Of a stretch of 54,568 nt of DNA, positions 25,056-32,535 are shown piece after piece; the first letter of the stretch is position 1; every line of letters begins with the position of its first letter. This DNA comes from Dongia deserti (GTDB lineage Bacteria; Pseudomonadota; Alphaproteobacteria; Dongiales; Dongiaceae), in contig NZ_QORW01000029.1 of assembly GCF_003574735.1 (NCBI RefSeq), forward strand, positions 1 through 54,568, given 5' to 3'. The notes under the pieces were generated by a model, which saw nothing but the letters and a program-made list of their open reading frames with translations, ran no database searches and was not told where the DNA came from. The translations under genes were made by a program, and so were the position numbers.

Positions 25056-25229
25056 TCAGCCGAAGGCGGCCAAAGCGGCCAGGGCGATCACCGAGATACC
25101 GATGGCGATCCAGAGCGGCGTGCTGAAGCGATCGAACACGCTGGGCTTGCTGGCGCGCGCGGCAGACATAGCAGGCTTCGGGCCTGCGACCAGATCGGAG
25201 GTATGCGGAATATCGTGGCTTGCAGTCAT
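25056..25229 (-). CDS. Small single-pass membrane protein (57 aa)
   Basis: A 57-residue protein: a polar amino half (MTASHDIPHTSDLVAGPKPAM...) and a single carboxy-terminal hydrophobic helix, LWIAIGISVIALAALAAFG. The ATG at 25229 has GGAA seven bases upstream. It resembles no family I know. Short tail-anchored proteins of this kind often modulate larger membrane complexes. It is leftward, between the GlcG-like and thioesterase genes; no strong operon link. Moderate confidence that it is a gene. Confidence 0.5.
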   Translation of the reverse strand: MTASHDIPHTSDLVAGPKPAMSAARASKPSVFDRFSTPLWIAIGISVIALAALAAFG

Positions 25230-25349
25230 CGAACGTTCCCTCAGGTACTGACCGCCCCGTCCCCACGGGAGCCGCAACGATTGCAAATGGCGATCGCCCC
25301 ATCGGCCGGCGGATGCTAGGAGCACTTGATTAAGGATTTCTGAGGAAGC

Positions 25350-25799
25350 CTAGGAAGACATGACGATCAAGCTCGATGTTGCAGATGCATAAAGTTTGCC
25401 CGCAATGTCTGTCAATCGCGCCTCGGTGAAGGCGGCGCGACGGCCGATCGATACGATCTTGCCTTCGGCCCGAACCGGGCCGGTCTCCTCAGTCATAGCC
25501 TTGTGATAGGCGACCTTGAGCTCAAGCGTCGTGCACATCTGACCGGGCGCCATCATGGACTGGGCGGCATAGCCACAAGCATTGTCGAGAATCGAGGCGG
25601 CATAGCCGCCATGCACTACTCCGAACGGATTGTAGACCTGCAGGCTCGGCGTGCCCTCCACCACAACACGCCCTTCTTCGACCTCGATCAGGCGCAAGGC
25701 GAGCGTCCGTTCAATCCCGGTCAGGCGCCCGTCTTTCATCATGGTTCGCAGCCGATCGAGGCCGGAGAGATGAGTGCCGATTTCGGCGAAAAGATTCAT
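25350..25799 (-). CDS. PaaI-family hotdog thioesterase
   Basis: A 149-residue hotdog-fold protein. The motif NPFGVVHGGYAASILDNACGYAAQS (about residues 57-80), with the catalytic Asp in LDNACG and the HGG loop, is the PaaI thioesterase signature. It continues through TTLELKVAYHKAM and GRRAAFTEARLTD. It hydrolyses acyl-CoA or aryl-CoA esters. It stands alone, so substrate is open. Length and motif order are normal. Confidence 0.88.
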   Translation of the reverse strand: MNLFAEIGTHLSGLDRLRTMMKDGRLTGIERTLALRLIEVEEGRVVVEGTPSLQVYNPFGVVHGGYAASILDNACGYAAQSMMAPGQMCTTLELKVAYHKAMTEETGPVRAEGKIVSIGRRAAFTEARLTDIAGKLYASATSSLIVMSS

Positions 25800-25983
25800 G
25801 GCGTACGCCTGCCGATGTGAGAGTGCCGAGCCTTATAGCAGGTGTTCGATCAAAGGACAGTGCGTCGGCAAAAGGCAGTCGACGGCACCAAAGCCGTCTA
25901 GGCACACATCCGATAGAGCAAGGGGCATTCTTGACGGCCTTGGTCTATCGTCCTAACTCAGCTACCGACCTTGCGAGGCGCCG

Positions 25984-26670
25984 ATGACGGCCGATGAACT
26001 CTATCAGCAAGCATTCCGCAGCGAGATCGCAGCGCTGAAGCCGGCGAGCCTGTGCGATGTCGGTTGCGGCGCCGGCGCTCTGCTCGCCCACGCGAAATCC
26101 CTCGGTATCGCGGCCACGGGTGTCGAGCCGGATGACGCTAGGGCGGCGGAAGGCCACGCGGTCGGCCTGGATATTCGGCCAGGAACGGCAGAGACCCTGC
26201 CTTTTCCCGATGAGTCCTTCGACCTCGTTACCTTCGAGAACGCGCTGCACCATGTCGGCGACATCAACCAGGCACTCGCCGAAGCGATGCGCGTCGCGCG
26301 GCGCGCTATCGTGATCGTCGATCCCTGGTTCGATCTCTCAATTCCATCCCAGCGCGGCGGCGACCGGTTCGAGCGCTGGCTGAAGAAGCTGGATCGCATG
26401 GCCGGCATGGTGCATTGGGATCCGATCCCGGCTGGCGAGATCGTTGCGGCGTGCAATGGCGCCCGCTCGGTTGCGGTTCGTCACCTGCTCCATCTGACAC
26501 AGATGTCACCGGAAGCCTTCGCCCACTTTGCGAGCCGGGCAGACCCGCACAAGGTGGCGGCCGCCTACCGGGCCGATCAGATGGACGCGGAGATCGCCGC
26601 CCTGCGCGCCGAATTCGATCGCACCGGGATCACGGAAGCCGGCACGCTGCTGGTGACCATCGGCAAGTGA
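25984..26670 (+). CDS. SAM-dependent class I methyltransferase
   Basis: A 228-residue Rossmann methyltransferase. SAM motif I is SLCDVGCGAGALLAHA (residues 22-37), motif II GVEPDDA, motif III-like LPFPDESFDLVTFENALHHV. This is the Methyltransf_11 pattern seen in UbiE-like or small-molecule methyltransferases. The substrate-binding carboxy half (MAGMVHWDPIPAGEIV...) is not diagnostic. It is transcribed toward the leftward terminator region at 26689. The GGCGCC-rich start is preceded by a weak GAGG-like site. Substrate unknown. Confidence 0.85.
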   Translation: MTADELYQQAFRSEIAALKPASLCDVGCGAGALLAHAKSLGIAATGVEPDDARAAEGHAVGLDIRPGTAETLPFPDESFDLVTFENALHHVGDINQALAEAMRVARRAIVIVDPWFDLSIPSQRGGDRFERWLKKLDRMAGMVHWDPIPAGEIVAACNGARSVAVRHLLHLTQMSPEAFAHFASRADPHKVAAAYRADQMDAEIAALRAEFDRTGITEAGTLLVTIGK

Positions 26671-26688
26671 GGGGCCCGGATGACGAGC

Positions 26689-26726
26689 AAAAAAAAACGG
26701 CAGCCGCGAGGGCCTGCGGCTGCCGT
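26689..26726 (-). terminator. Strong leftward intrinsic terminator
   Basis: An 11-bp perfect stem ACGGCAGCCGC (26697-26707) / GCGGCTGCCGT (26716-26726) with an 8-nt loop. On the minus strand it is followed by nine T residues (plus-strand A run 26689-26697). It terminates leftward transcription, either from the histidine kinase operon 270 bases upstream or from a separate small RNA. Confidence 0.9.
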
Positions 26727-26820
26727 CGGCTTCGCCTCTCTTGGGGATAGAGGCGTCGGGGACTCGGCATCACATCGCGGCGATTCTTACGAATCAAAAC
26801 CTGTCGACGTGATGGCGCCT
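26689..26820 (-). ncRNA. Candidate small RNA or structured 3' UTR
   Basis: Reading leftward: a GATTC/GAATC hairpin (26795-26782), then a 7-bp hairpin CGCCTCT/AGAGGCG (26755-26733) whose loop reads AUCCCCAAG, then the terminator hairpin and U9 tail. Hairpin with C-rich loop plus terminator is the usual design of alphaproteobacterial trans-acting small RNAs, because C-rich loops can pair with Shine-Dalgarno sequences. No convincing promoter was found, so processing from the 3' end of the kinase mRNA is the alternative. The 5' end given is approximate. Confidence 0.4.
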
Positions 26821-26926
26821 AGATGCTCACAGGACGTCGGTCCTCGATGCATCGTCATCGGCGCGAATGCATGTTGAATATGGCGGCGGATGCCCGGTAT
26901 GTCGTGGGTCAAACATGTGATTAGCT

Positions 26927-26943
26927 TGTGACCTTAGGTCACA
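26927..26943. promoter_or_regulatory. 17-nt perfect dyad TGTGACCTTAGGTCACA
   Basis: An odd-length perfect inverted repeat (8-bp arms, central T) with TGTGA/TCACA ends like CRP-family sites, but with a 7-nt rather than 6-nt spacer. It lies 52 bases beyond the end of the histidine kinase gene and upstream (leftward) of the candidate small RNA. It could be an operator for that RNA. The binding protein is unknown. Confidence 0.5.
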
Positions 26944-26994
26944 GATTCTGACAAATCTTTCCAATGGGTTAATCGGTGTTGCGGCGCGTTAACT

Positions 26995-28485
26995 TTAGCG
27001 CGCGGGATAGGCCAGTGGCAGGTCGACCACAACGCGGAAGCCACCGTCGGGGCCATTGTCGGCGGAAACTACCCCACCCAACATCGCCACATTGCGCCGC
27101 ACAATGGCCAGTCCTAGGCCAAAATGCGGCTGCCCGTCCATTTGGGCTTCGTGGCCGTTCCGCGTGGAGAAATGACGCTCGAAGATGTGCGGCAGCAAGT
27201 CGGGCGGGACGCCTGGCCCCTGATCCTCCACCGACAGGCGAGCGCGGTCGCCGGCGCGCTTCAAGGTCACCTTCACTGTGCTGCGCGGCGGCGAGAAGCC
27301 GACGGCATTGTCGATCAGGTTCTCGAGCACCGTCTCGATCGTCTCTTCGCTGCCGACCACGGCGAGGTCCGGTGTCACCTTGCAATCGACCTTCGGGCTA
27401 TCATGATCCACCTGCTGCTCGTTCGCGGCGCGGGCGGCATTGGCTGCGAGCGCGCTCAAATCGACGATCGACCGGCCCTCGGCGATGCTGGTGGCGATGT
27501 CATGGTCGATACGCCGCGCCGTGCTGATCAGGCCGTCGAGCTTCTGAAGGGAACGGTCGATGGCGAGGGCCGCATCCCTCACGTCCTCCGGCCGCCCGTG
27601 GCGCAGCGATTCCAGCGCCTGGCGGATCGAGGCAACCGGCCCCTTGAGCGCGTGGGCATTCTCCTCCGCCGCCTCGCGGATCGCGCTGGCGGCGCGGCGC
27701 ATGGTATCGACCAGCCGATCCATCGCGGCGGCGATCGGCTGCAGTTCCTGCACCGGCGTCAGGTCGACGAAGCGGGCCGACGGCTCGAGGTTGGATTCGC
27801 TCATGCGACGCGCAAGACTGCCGAAGCGCCGCATCGACTGCCAGATCGAGAGACCGGCCCACACCGACAGCACCGCCATGATGATGTAGAACAAGGCTGC
27901 CCAGCGCAACTCGGGCGCGCTCGAGAACGGCTTGGTCAGCGAAGCGATCACCGGATCCTCGGGATAAGAGGTGACCACTAGCCAGCAGCCCTGCTCGGTG
28001 TGGAAGGGCGTGAGCGAGGTCAAGAGCTCGGTGACGCCGGTCGGGTTCTCGAACTGGGCGGCCAGCGGACGGTTGCCGGCACAGCTCTCGGTCGCCTTCA
28101 GCAGCTGGCCGGACGCGATCAGCGCCTCGCGCTCGGCCGACAATTGCTCGGCCGTCACATGGGGCGCGCTGGCAATGTAGAAATAGCTGGAGGCGTCGTC
28201 GGCAGGCCGCAGCAACAGCTTCAGCCATAATTCGCCACGGCTCACCGAATCCAGCAGATCCTGCGCCTCCACCGGCGCGCGTGGGCCGGCCGCGATCAGC
28301 TTTTCCTGCAAGGCCTGCGCTGCCAGCCGGCCCTGGATCTGCAGGTTGGTCACCATGAGCTGCTTGCGCTCGGCGTCCGCCTGTTCGAACCGGCCGTAAA
28401 GCAGGGCGGGCACGATCAGGAAGACCGCCGAAACCACCATCAGTTTGACGGTGACCGAAGACCGAATCCTCTCAGGCTTGGCCAT
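26995..28485 (-). CDS. Membrane sensor histidine kinase
   Basis: A 496-residue kinase. TM1 covers about residues 13-30, a ~160-residue periplasmic sensor domain follows, and TM2 covers about 195-214, then a HAMP-like linker. The H-box is EENAHALKGPVASIRQ with phospho-acceptor His278. The catalytic ATPase domain shows ENLIDNAVGF (N box), DQGPGVPP (G1), HIFERHF (F box) and GLGLAIVRR (G2). The H-box lacks the usual HE-LRTP spelling. The start at 28485 gives a 14-base overlap with the response regulator gene, so the two are coupled. A lipoprotein gene precedes them. An envelope-related signal is likely by inference. Confidence 0.9.
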   Translation of the reverse strand: MAKPERIRSSVTVKLMVVSAVFLIVPALLYGRFEQADAERKQLMVTNLQIQGRLAAQALQEKLIAAGPRAPVEAQDLLDSVSRGELWLKLLLRPADDASSYFYIASAPHVTAEQLSAEREALIASGQLLKATESCAGNRPLAAQFENPTGVTELLTSLTPFHTEQGCWLVVTSYPEDPVIASLTKPFSSAPELRWAALFYIIMAVLSVWAGLSIWQSMRRFGSLARRMSESNLEPSARFVDLTPVQELQPIAAAMDRLVDTMRRAASAIREAAEENAHALKGPVASIRQALESLRHGRPEDVRDAALAIDRSLQKLDGLISTARRIDHDIATSIAEGRSIVDLSALAANAARAANEQQVDHDSPKVDCKVTPDLAVVGSEETIETVLENLIDNAVGFSPPRSTVKVTLKRAGDRARLSVEDQGPGVPPDLLPHIFERHFSTRNGHEAQMDGQPHFGLGLAIVRRNVAMLGGVVSADNGPDGGFRVVVDLPLAYPAR

Positions 28486-29203
28486 CTGGCGCCCCTTCGC
28501 GCCACCGATATCCGAAGCCGGGAACCGAAATAATGGAGGAGAACTGGCCGTCCACATCGCAGAATTTCTGCCGGATGCGCTTGACCAGGGTGCGGACGTT
28601 GGCGCGGTAACCTTCCGAGCCGGAACCGGCAATGAAGCTCTCGCCCTTCAGCACGTCATAGAGCTGGCGATAGCTGACGTCGCCATGAGCGCGAGCCAGA
28701 CGCTCCGTCACGCGGAACTCGCCGAGCGTCAAGGACACGGGGCTGTCGTTCCACTTGGCCTGATGGATCGCCGGCTCGATCAGCAGGGAACCGCGTTTTA
28801 ATGTCGCAGCAGGCACGGCGCCGTCGCGGCGATTGCCGGCCAGCACCAACTCGATCCGCTTGCGCAGCACGGAGAAGCTGCGGGTCTTGGAAATGAAATC
28901 GACCGCGCCCGCTTCCAGCGCCGCCTCTTCGTAGAAGACGTCATCATGCGAGGTCAGCAGCAAGGCTGGCGCCTTGCAGCCGAGCTTGCGCAGCCGGTCG
29001 AGCAGATCGACGCCGGTCATGGCCGGCAGACGCCAATCAAGAATCAAGAGATCGGCGCGCGGCAAGGCGGGAACGCCGGCGATCGCGGTTTCCGGCCGAT
29101 CGAAATGAGTGGCCGAGAACCCCGCTCCGGCTAGATTGTTGATGAGGACTTTAGCGAAAACGTCGTCGTCCTCGACGACGACCAGCATCGGTTCGCCCGA
29201 CAT
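28472..29203 (-). CDS. OmpR-type response regulator
   Basis: A 243-residue regulator. The receiver domain has acidic Glu11-Asp12-Asp13 and phospho-acceptor Asp56 in LLILDWRLPAMTG. It has TSHDD and Lys in FISKTRSF, and then a winged-helix output domain ending in the OmpR signature VRTLVKRIRQKFC...SVPGFGYRW. It pairs with the kinase immediately downstream. The start is one base after the lipoprotein stop, so all three genes form an operon. Targets are not visible. Confidence 0.92.
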   Translation of the reverse strand: MSGEPMLVVVEDDDVFAKVLINNLAGAGFSATHFDRPETAIAGVPALPRADLLILDWRLPAMTGVDLLDRLRKLGCKAPALLLTSHDDVFYEEAALEAGAVDFISKTRSFSVLRKRIELVLAGNRRDGAVPAATLKRGSLLIEPAIHQAKWNDSPVSLTLGEFRVTERLARAHGDVSYRQLYDVLKGESFIAGSGSEGYRANVRTLVKRIRQKFCDVDGQFSSIISVPGFGYRWREGAPDGQA

Positions 29204-29204
29204 T

Positions 29205-29810
29205 TCAGCTCCGGCGCAGTTTTCCGTAACACGCGTCGATGGCGGTATCGTCCGGATTCTGCGGCCCGCTGGCCACCTCGGCTGAAGCGGTCTCGCCCGC
29301 CGCCGCCGGGGATGTCGGTTTTCTCGCCGCTGCCGCCGCGGATTCCGCGCTCGGCGCCACGGTCAACACACGCTCATCGGAGGTCGCCATATCCAGGAAA
29401 AAAAAGACGTCGAGGCCGCAGTCACCGCCCTGATACACCCATACCGTCGAGGCCGCGCGCTGCTCGATGCGGGCGGGCGCACCCATGAGCGCCGTCACCT
29501 CCGACTGCCGCTTGCCCATCAGTTCGGAGGCCGTATGGACCGGCGCCGCAGGGGCTGGCTCCGGCGCGGGCGCTTCTTGGGTGGGCTTCTTGGACGTGGT
29601 GATCGGTGCCTTCTGCTTCACTTCGGCCACGGCCTCCTGCGGACGAACCGCAGGTTGAGTCGGTGCGCGCCGCTCCTGCTCCGGGGTCGCCACCATCCAG
29701 GCATCATCGTTTTCCTCGACCGGCTTCATGCAGCCGCTCGCAAGCAATGCCATCGACAGCAGCGTCGCACCCAAAGCGGCACGCGCAGGATTGATCCGTC
29801 CCCTCGTCAT
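29205..29810 (-). CDS. Lipoprotein with SmpA/BamE-like domain
   Basis: About 201 residues. A short basic amino end and hydrophobic helix lead to a lipobox ending Gly26-Cys27 (LLASGC). A Pro/Ala/Glu-rich linker follows (residues about 45-90), then a segment LMGKRQSEVTALMGAPARIEQRAASTVWVYQGGDCGLDVFFFL that resembles the SmpA/OmlA (BamE-like) fold, and a low-complexity Ala-rich tail. It should be anchored in the outer or inner membrane facing the periplasm. The gene is one base from the response regulator gene, suggesting it feeds the two-component system. Starts at 29822 or 29837 are possible; there is no clear Shine-Dalgarno sequence. Confidence 0.75.
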   Translation of the reverse strand: MTRGRINPARAALGATLLSMALLASGCMKPVEENDDAWMVATPEQERRAPTQPAVRPQEAVAEVKQKAPITTSKKPTQEAPAPEPAPAAPVHTASELMGKRQSEVTALMGAPARIEQRAASTVWVYQGGDCGLDVFFFLDMATSDERVLTVAPSAESAAAAARKPTSPAAAGETASAEVASGPQNPDDTAIDACYGKLRRS

Positions 29811-29862
29811 GTCAGCGATCATAGTGCACATGCACAATCAATCCAGTCCTTTTGCACTACAA

Positions 29863-30219
29863 TCATTTGTGACGCCCGGCTAACAGCACAAGCGAAGCCG
29901 GTCCCAGCAAATCTTTCTCACACAAGTCGGTGAAGAAGGGGAAAGAGTGCGACGCGAAGATCCGGCGCGCGGCGCCTTGAGCCGCAAGACGCTGCGCCTG
30001 TGGCGCGGCCATTATCGGCATCTGGGCGGCACCGTCGTCCCAATTCGGCCGAGGCAGCGAACTTTGTGGAATCCAGATCCCTTGCAAGCCCTCGTCATCG
30101 AACGCCTCCCACCAAACCGGCGTCGACCGTCCGCTGCCCCGCAGCGCGGTACGGTCCGGGGGTGCAACAGTCTCGGCGGCGAATGGTTCCACGCAAATTT
30201 TCCCTCTGTTTCGAGCCAT
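29863..30219 (-). CDS. Orphan hypothetical ORF (118 aa)
   Basis: A 118-residue frame (MARNRGKICVEPFAAETVAP...) containing TPVWWEAFDDEGLQGIWIPQS. I recognise no family. Apart from the first ten codons, third positions are mostly G or C, as in real genes of this window, which supports coding. The amino end and the region upstream are noticeably A+T-richer. There is no clear Shine-Dalgarno sequence. It may be a real lineage-specific gene at the border of the glycan patch, or chance. A competing plus-strand frame (29947-30255) has atypical composition. Confidence 0.35.
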   Translation of the reverse strand: MARNRGKICVEPFAAETVAPPDRTALRGSGRSTPVWWEAFDDEGLQGIWIPQSSLPRPNWDDGAAQMPIMAAPQAQRLAAQGAARRIFASHSFPFFTDLCEKDLLGPASLVLLAGRHK

Positions 30220-30476
30220 CGCTTCGGCTCCGCATTCGAATCGCGTGCCACCTGACGCCCCTTCCAGCAAACTATTGAAATATTGTAGGACTTTTTATCG
30301 ACAGCAGAAGAAACGAGACGCTCGCATGCAATCTTCAGAGGTAGAGCCGGCAATTAATGCCGAGGTATCGGCGGCGCCCCGAAGGGACGAGCACTTGCGT
30401 TGGCTCGGGCGGCAGGCGGATGATCCAACGCAATGCCCATTCCCAGCACTCGTAAGCACTCTTGATCGGGTAATCC

Positions 30477-31007
30477 ATGATTCTGCCTGCCGACGTCAGG
30501 CTGATGCCGCTCCAGACCCATCCCGATGCGCGTGGGGAGTTGACCGAGATCTTCCGGAAGGAATGGCATGGCTCGCCTTCGCCGGTGCAGTGGACCGCCT
30601 GCCAGAGTGCCCCCAATGCGCTGCGCGGAATCCATGTGTACCGGTATCGTTGGAACTACTTGTGCGTGATTGCGGGCGAGATGTTTGTCGGCCTGCACGA
30701 TCTGAGACCCGAGGAACCGACGGCGCGCCGATCCGCGATGCTCCGCCTGAACGGCCGACAGCTGCAGATGCTGGTCATCCCGCCAGGAGTGGCTCATGGG
30801 TTCTATTCGTCGGCTGATTCAATGTTCTTCACTGGAGCATCGGTCTACGATGACCACTCCGACCATCAGCGGTGCCGATGGGATGCGCCCGAGCTGGGCC
30901 TGGAGTGGCCCTGCACCGCGCCTGAATTGTCCGCATCTGATCGCGATGCCGGCGACTATGCTGACTTGGCGGCCGCGCCTTGGCACAAGGCCGCCGCGAA
31001 CATATAG
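30477..31007 (+). CDS. RmlC-like sugar epimerase-type cupin (copy 1, catalytic residues altered)
   Basis: A 176-residue cupin of the dTDP-4-dehydrorhamnose 3,5-epimerase class. Recognisable blocks are GELTEIFRKEW, the LRGIHVYRYRWNYLCVIAGEMFVGLHDLRP core, VIPPGVAHGFYS and CRWDAPELGLEWP. In true RmlC the second block reads LRG-x-H-x-Q and the carboxy region carries Tyr and Glu before WDDP. Here Tyr-Arg replaces the Gln region and the Glu is missing (DDHSDHQRCRWDAP). It may be a sugar 3- or 3,5-epimerase of altered specificity or a non-catalytic partner of copy 2. No clear Shine-Dalgarno sequence is present. Confidence 0.8.
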   Translation: MILPADVRLMPLQTHPDARGELTEIFRKEWHGSPSPVQWTACQSAPNALRGIHVYRYRWNYLCVIAGEMFVGLHDLRPEEPTARRSAMLRLNGRQLQMLVIPPGVAHGFYSSADSMFFTGASVYDDHSDHQRCRWDAPELGLEWPCTAPELSASDRDAGDYADLAAAPWHKAAANI

Positions 31008-31048
31008 TTGACGCGCTGCTTGTATTCGTTCGTTCCGATCGCTGGTCC

Positions 31049-31615
31049 ATGCCTGATCCATCCCGATCCGCGTCTATGCAAATGCCGGCCGGCGTTGTTC
31101 TGCGCCCGCTATCCGGAGAACATCGCCAGGTCTTCCGCACGACCGAACTCTATCGGGAGGACTGGCAGCTCGACGTCACCCCGGTCCAGTGGAACCTCGT
31201 CTGCAGCCGCGCCAACACCTTGCGCGGCGTGCATGTACATCCAACGCATTTCGATTACTTGTGCGTTCTACAGGGCGAGATGTTATTGGCGCTTCGCGAT
31301 ATGCGGCCAGACTCGCCGACCTATCGGCTGGCCGTCCATCAGCTTCTGTCCGGCGAGACGCCCTGCAGTGCCACGATTCCTCCAGGCGTCGCGCATGGTT
31401 TCTACTTCGCGTGCGAGACGCGCTATGTCTACGCCGTAAGCCATTACTGGAATCCGGCGGATGAACTCGGCTGCCGCTGGGATGACCCCGAGTTGGGCTT
31501 TTCGTGGCCGGCGCACGATCCCTCGCTGTCAGCGCGGGATGCCGGCGCGCCAAGCTATGCCGAGATGGCGCTAGCCCTCGCCGCGACGCTCCGTCATGAC
31601 GGCTTGCATTCATGA
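31049..31615 (+). CDS. RmlC-like sugar epimerase-type cupin (copy 2)
   Basis: About 188 residues, paralogous to the gene before it. Shared blocks are PVQWNLVCSRANTLRGVHVHPTHFDYLCVLQGEM, IPPGVAHGFYF and ELGCRWDDPELGFSWP. This copy keeps the Tyr/Glu arrangement (SHYWNPADELGCRWDDP), so it looks more like an active epimerase. The start is uncertain: ATG 31049 avoids overlap with copy 1, and 31076 or 31082 are alternatives with equally weak ribosome sites. Its stop overlaps the oxidoreductase start by four bases. Tandem duplication followed by divergence is the simplest explanation for the pair. Confidence 0.82.
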   Translation: MPDPSRSASMQMPAGVVLRPLSGEHRQVFRTTELYREDWQLDVTPVQWNLVCSRANTLRGVHVHPTHFDYLCVLQGEMLLALRDMRPDSPTYRLAVHQLLSGETPCSATIPPGVAHGFYFACETRYVYAVSHYWNPADELGCRWDDPELGFSWPAHDPSLSARDAGAPSYAEMALALAATLRHDGLHS

Positions 31616-32523
31616 GCCGCATTGGGCTGATCGGTTGCGGCGCATGGGGCCGTCACATCCTGCGCGACCTCAAGGCGTGCGGCGCCATCGTTCACGTCGT
31701 AGCCCCGTCTGAAACGTCCCGCCGCATTGCCAGCGAACATCGTGCGGACTCGATCGTCGACCGGCTCGCCGCGTTGCCGCCGGTCGACGGCTATGTCGTG
31801 GCGGTGCCTACCAGTTTGCATGCCGAGATCATCGACGCACTCCTGCCATCCGGCCGCCCGATCTTCACCGAGAAGCCCATGACCTCCGATCTGGTCAGCG
31901 CGCGCCGCATCGCGAACGCGGCGGGCGATCGCGTCTTCGTCATGCACAAGTGGCGCTATCATCCCGGCATCGAGCGCATGCGGCAGGAGATCGCCGATGG
32001 CGCGGTGGGCGAGGTTCTCGGCATCCACATCCAGCGCTGGGGCTGGGGCTGCCCGCATGCCGATGTCAATGCGATCTGGATCCTGATGCCGCACGACCTC
32101 TCCATCGTACTTCACTGGCTGGGTGCCATTCCGCCGCTGAGGTTCGTCCGGCCGACCCTGCAACGGGCGATCGATACCGGCCTCGTCGTGCAACTAGGGG
32201 AAACGGGCGGGCCGCCGATCACCATCGACATGTCGATTGCGGCGCCGGAGCATCGCCGCACCTTCACCATCGTCGGCAGCCGGGCCAGCCTGGAGCTGCG
32301 CGACTCCTATGACACGGCCATTCGCGTGCGCCGCGGCGCGCCGGCCGATGCGCACGCGAAGGCCGAGACAATCGAGATTGCCCAGGACATGCCGCTGCTG
32401 CTCGAGATCAAGGCATTCCTGGCCCATCTGAACGGCGGACCGCCTCCGATGAGCTCCGCGCATGAGGGCGCACGCATCGTCGAGCGGACTGCGGAAATCG
32501 AAGCTGCCGCGCGCTCGGCGTAG
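31612..32523 (+). CDS. Gfo/Idh/MocA-family sugar oxidoreductase
   Basis: A 303-residue NAD(P)-dependent enzyme. The Rossmann motif IGLIGCGAWGRHIL is at residues 3-16, followed by the family EKPM motif (GRPIFTEKPMTSD, about residue 88) and the catalytic-domain segment HKWRYHPGIERMRQEIADGAVGEVLGIHI. It probably oxidises or reduces a nucleotide sugar. It is coupled to the upstream cupin by an ATGA overlap and is followed 12 bases later by the glycosyltransferase gene, so these genes likely build or modify a surface sugar. The exact sugar is not predictable. Confidence 0.88.
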   Translation: MSRIGLIGCGAWGRHILRDLKACGAIVHVVAPSETSRRIASEHRADSIVDRLAALPPVDGYVVAVPTSLHAEIIDALLPSGRPIFTEKPMTSDLVSARRIANAAGDRVFVMHKWRYHPGIERMRQEIADGAVGEVLGIHIQRWGWGCPHADVNAIWILMPHDLSIVLHWLGAIPPLRFVRPTLQRAIDTGLVVQLGETGGPPITIDMSIAAPEHRRTFTIVGSRASLELRDSYDTAIRVRRGAPADAHAKAETIEIAQDMPLLLEIKAFLAHLNGGPPPMSSAHEGARIVERTAEIEAAARSA

Positions 32524-32535
32524 GCGCAAGTTGGC

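Larger units (their letters stand above)
26671..26994. other. 324-base gap with terminator, hairpins and a dyad; no gene seen
   Basis: It lies between convergent ends of the methyltransferase and histidine kinase genes. Contents, listed separately, are a strong leftward terminator (26689-26726), two further hairpins (26733-26755, 26782-26795) and a 17-nt dyad (26927-26943). No protein-coding frame looks real. Confidence 0.6.

Noticed and set aside
26689-26726. Terminator read as the end of the methyltransferase message
   Set aside because: On the plus strand there is no T run after the stem; the T run is only on the minus strand.
26680-26877. Plus-strand ORF of 65 codons after the methyltransferase
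   Set aside because: It runs through the terminator hairpin and has low-complexity basic/Ser composition; it is better explained by the terminator and candidate RNA.
29947-30255. Plus-strand ORF opposite the orphan ORF
   Set aside because: Arg-rich, poor codon pattern and no ribosome site; the minus-strand frame has better third-position GC.
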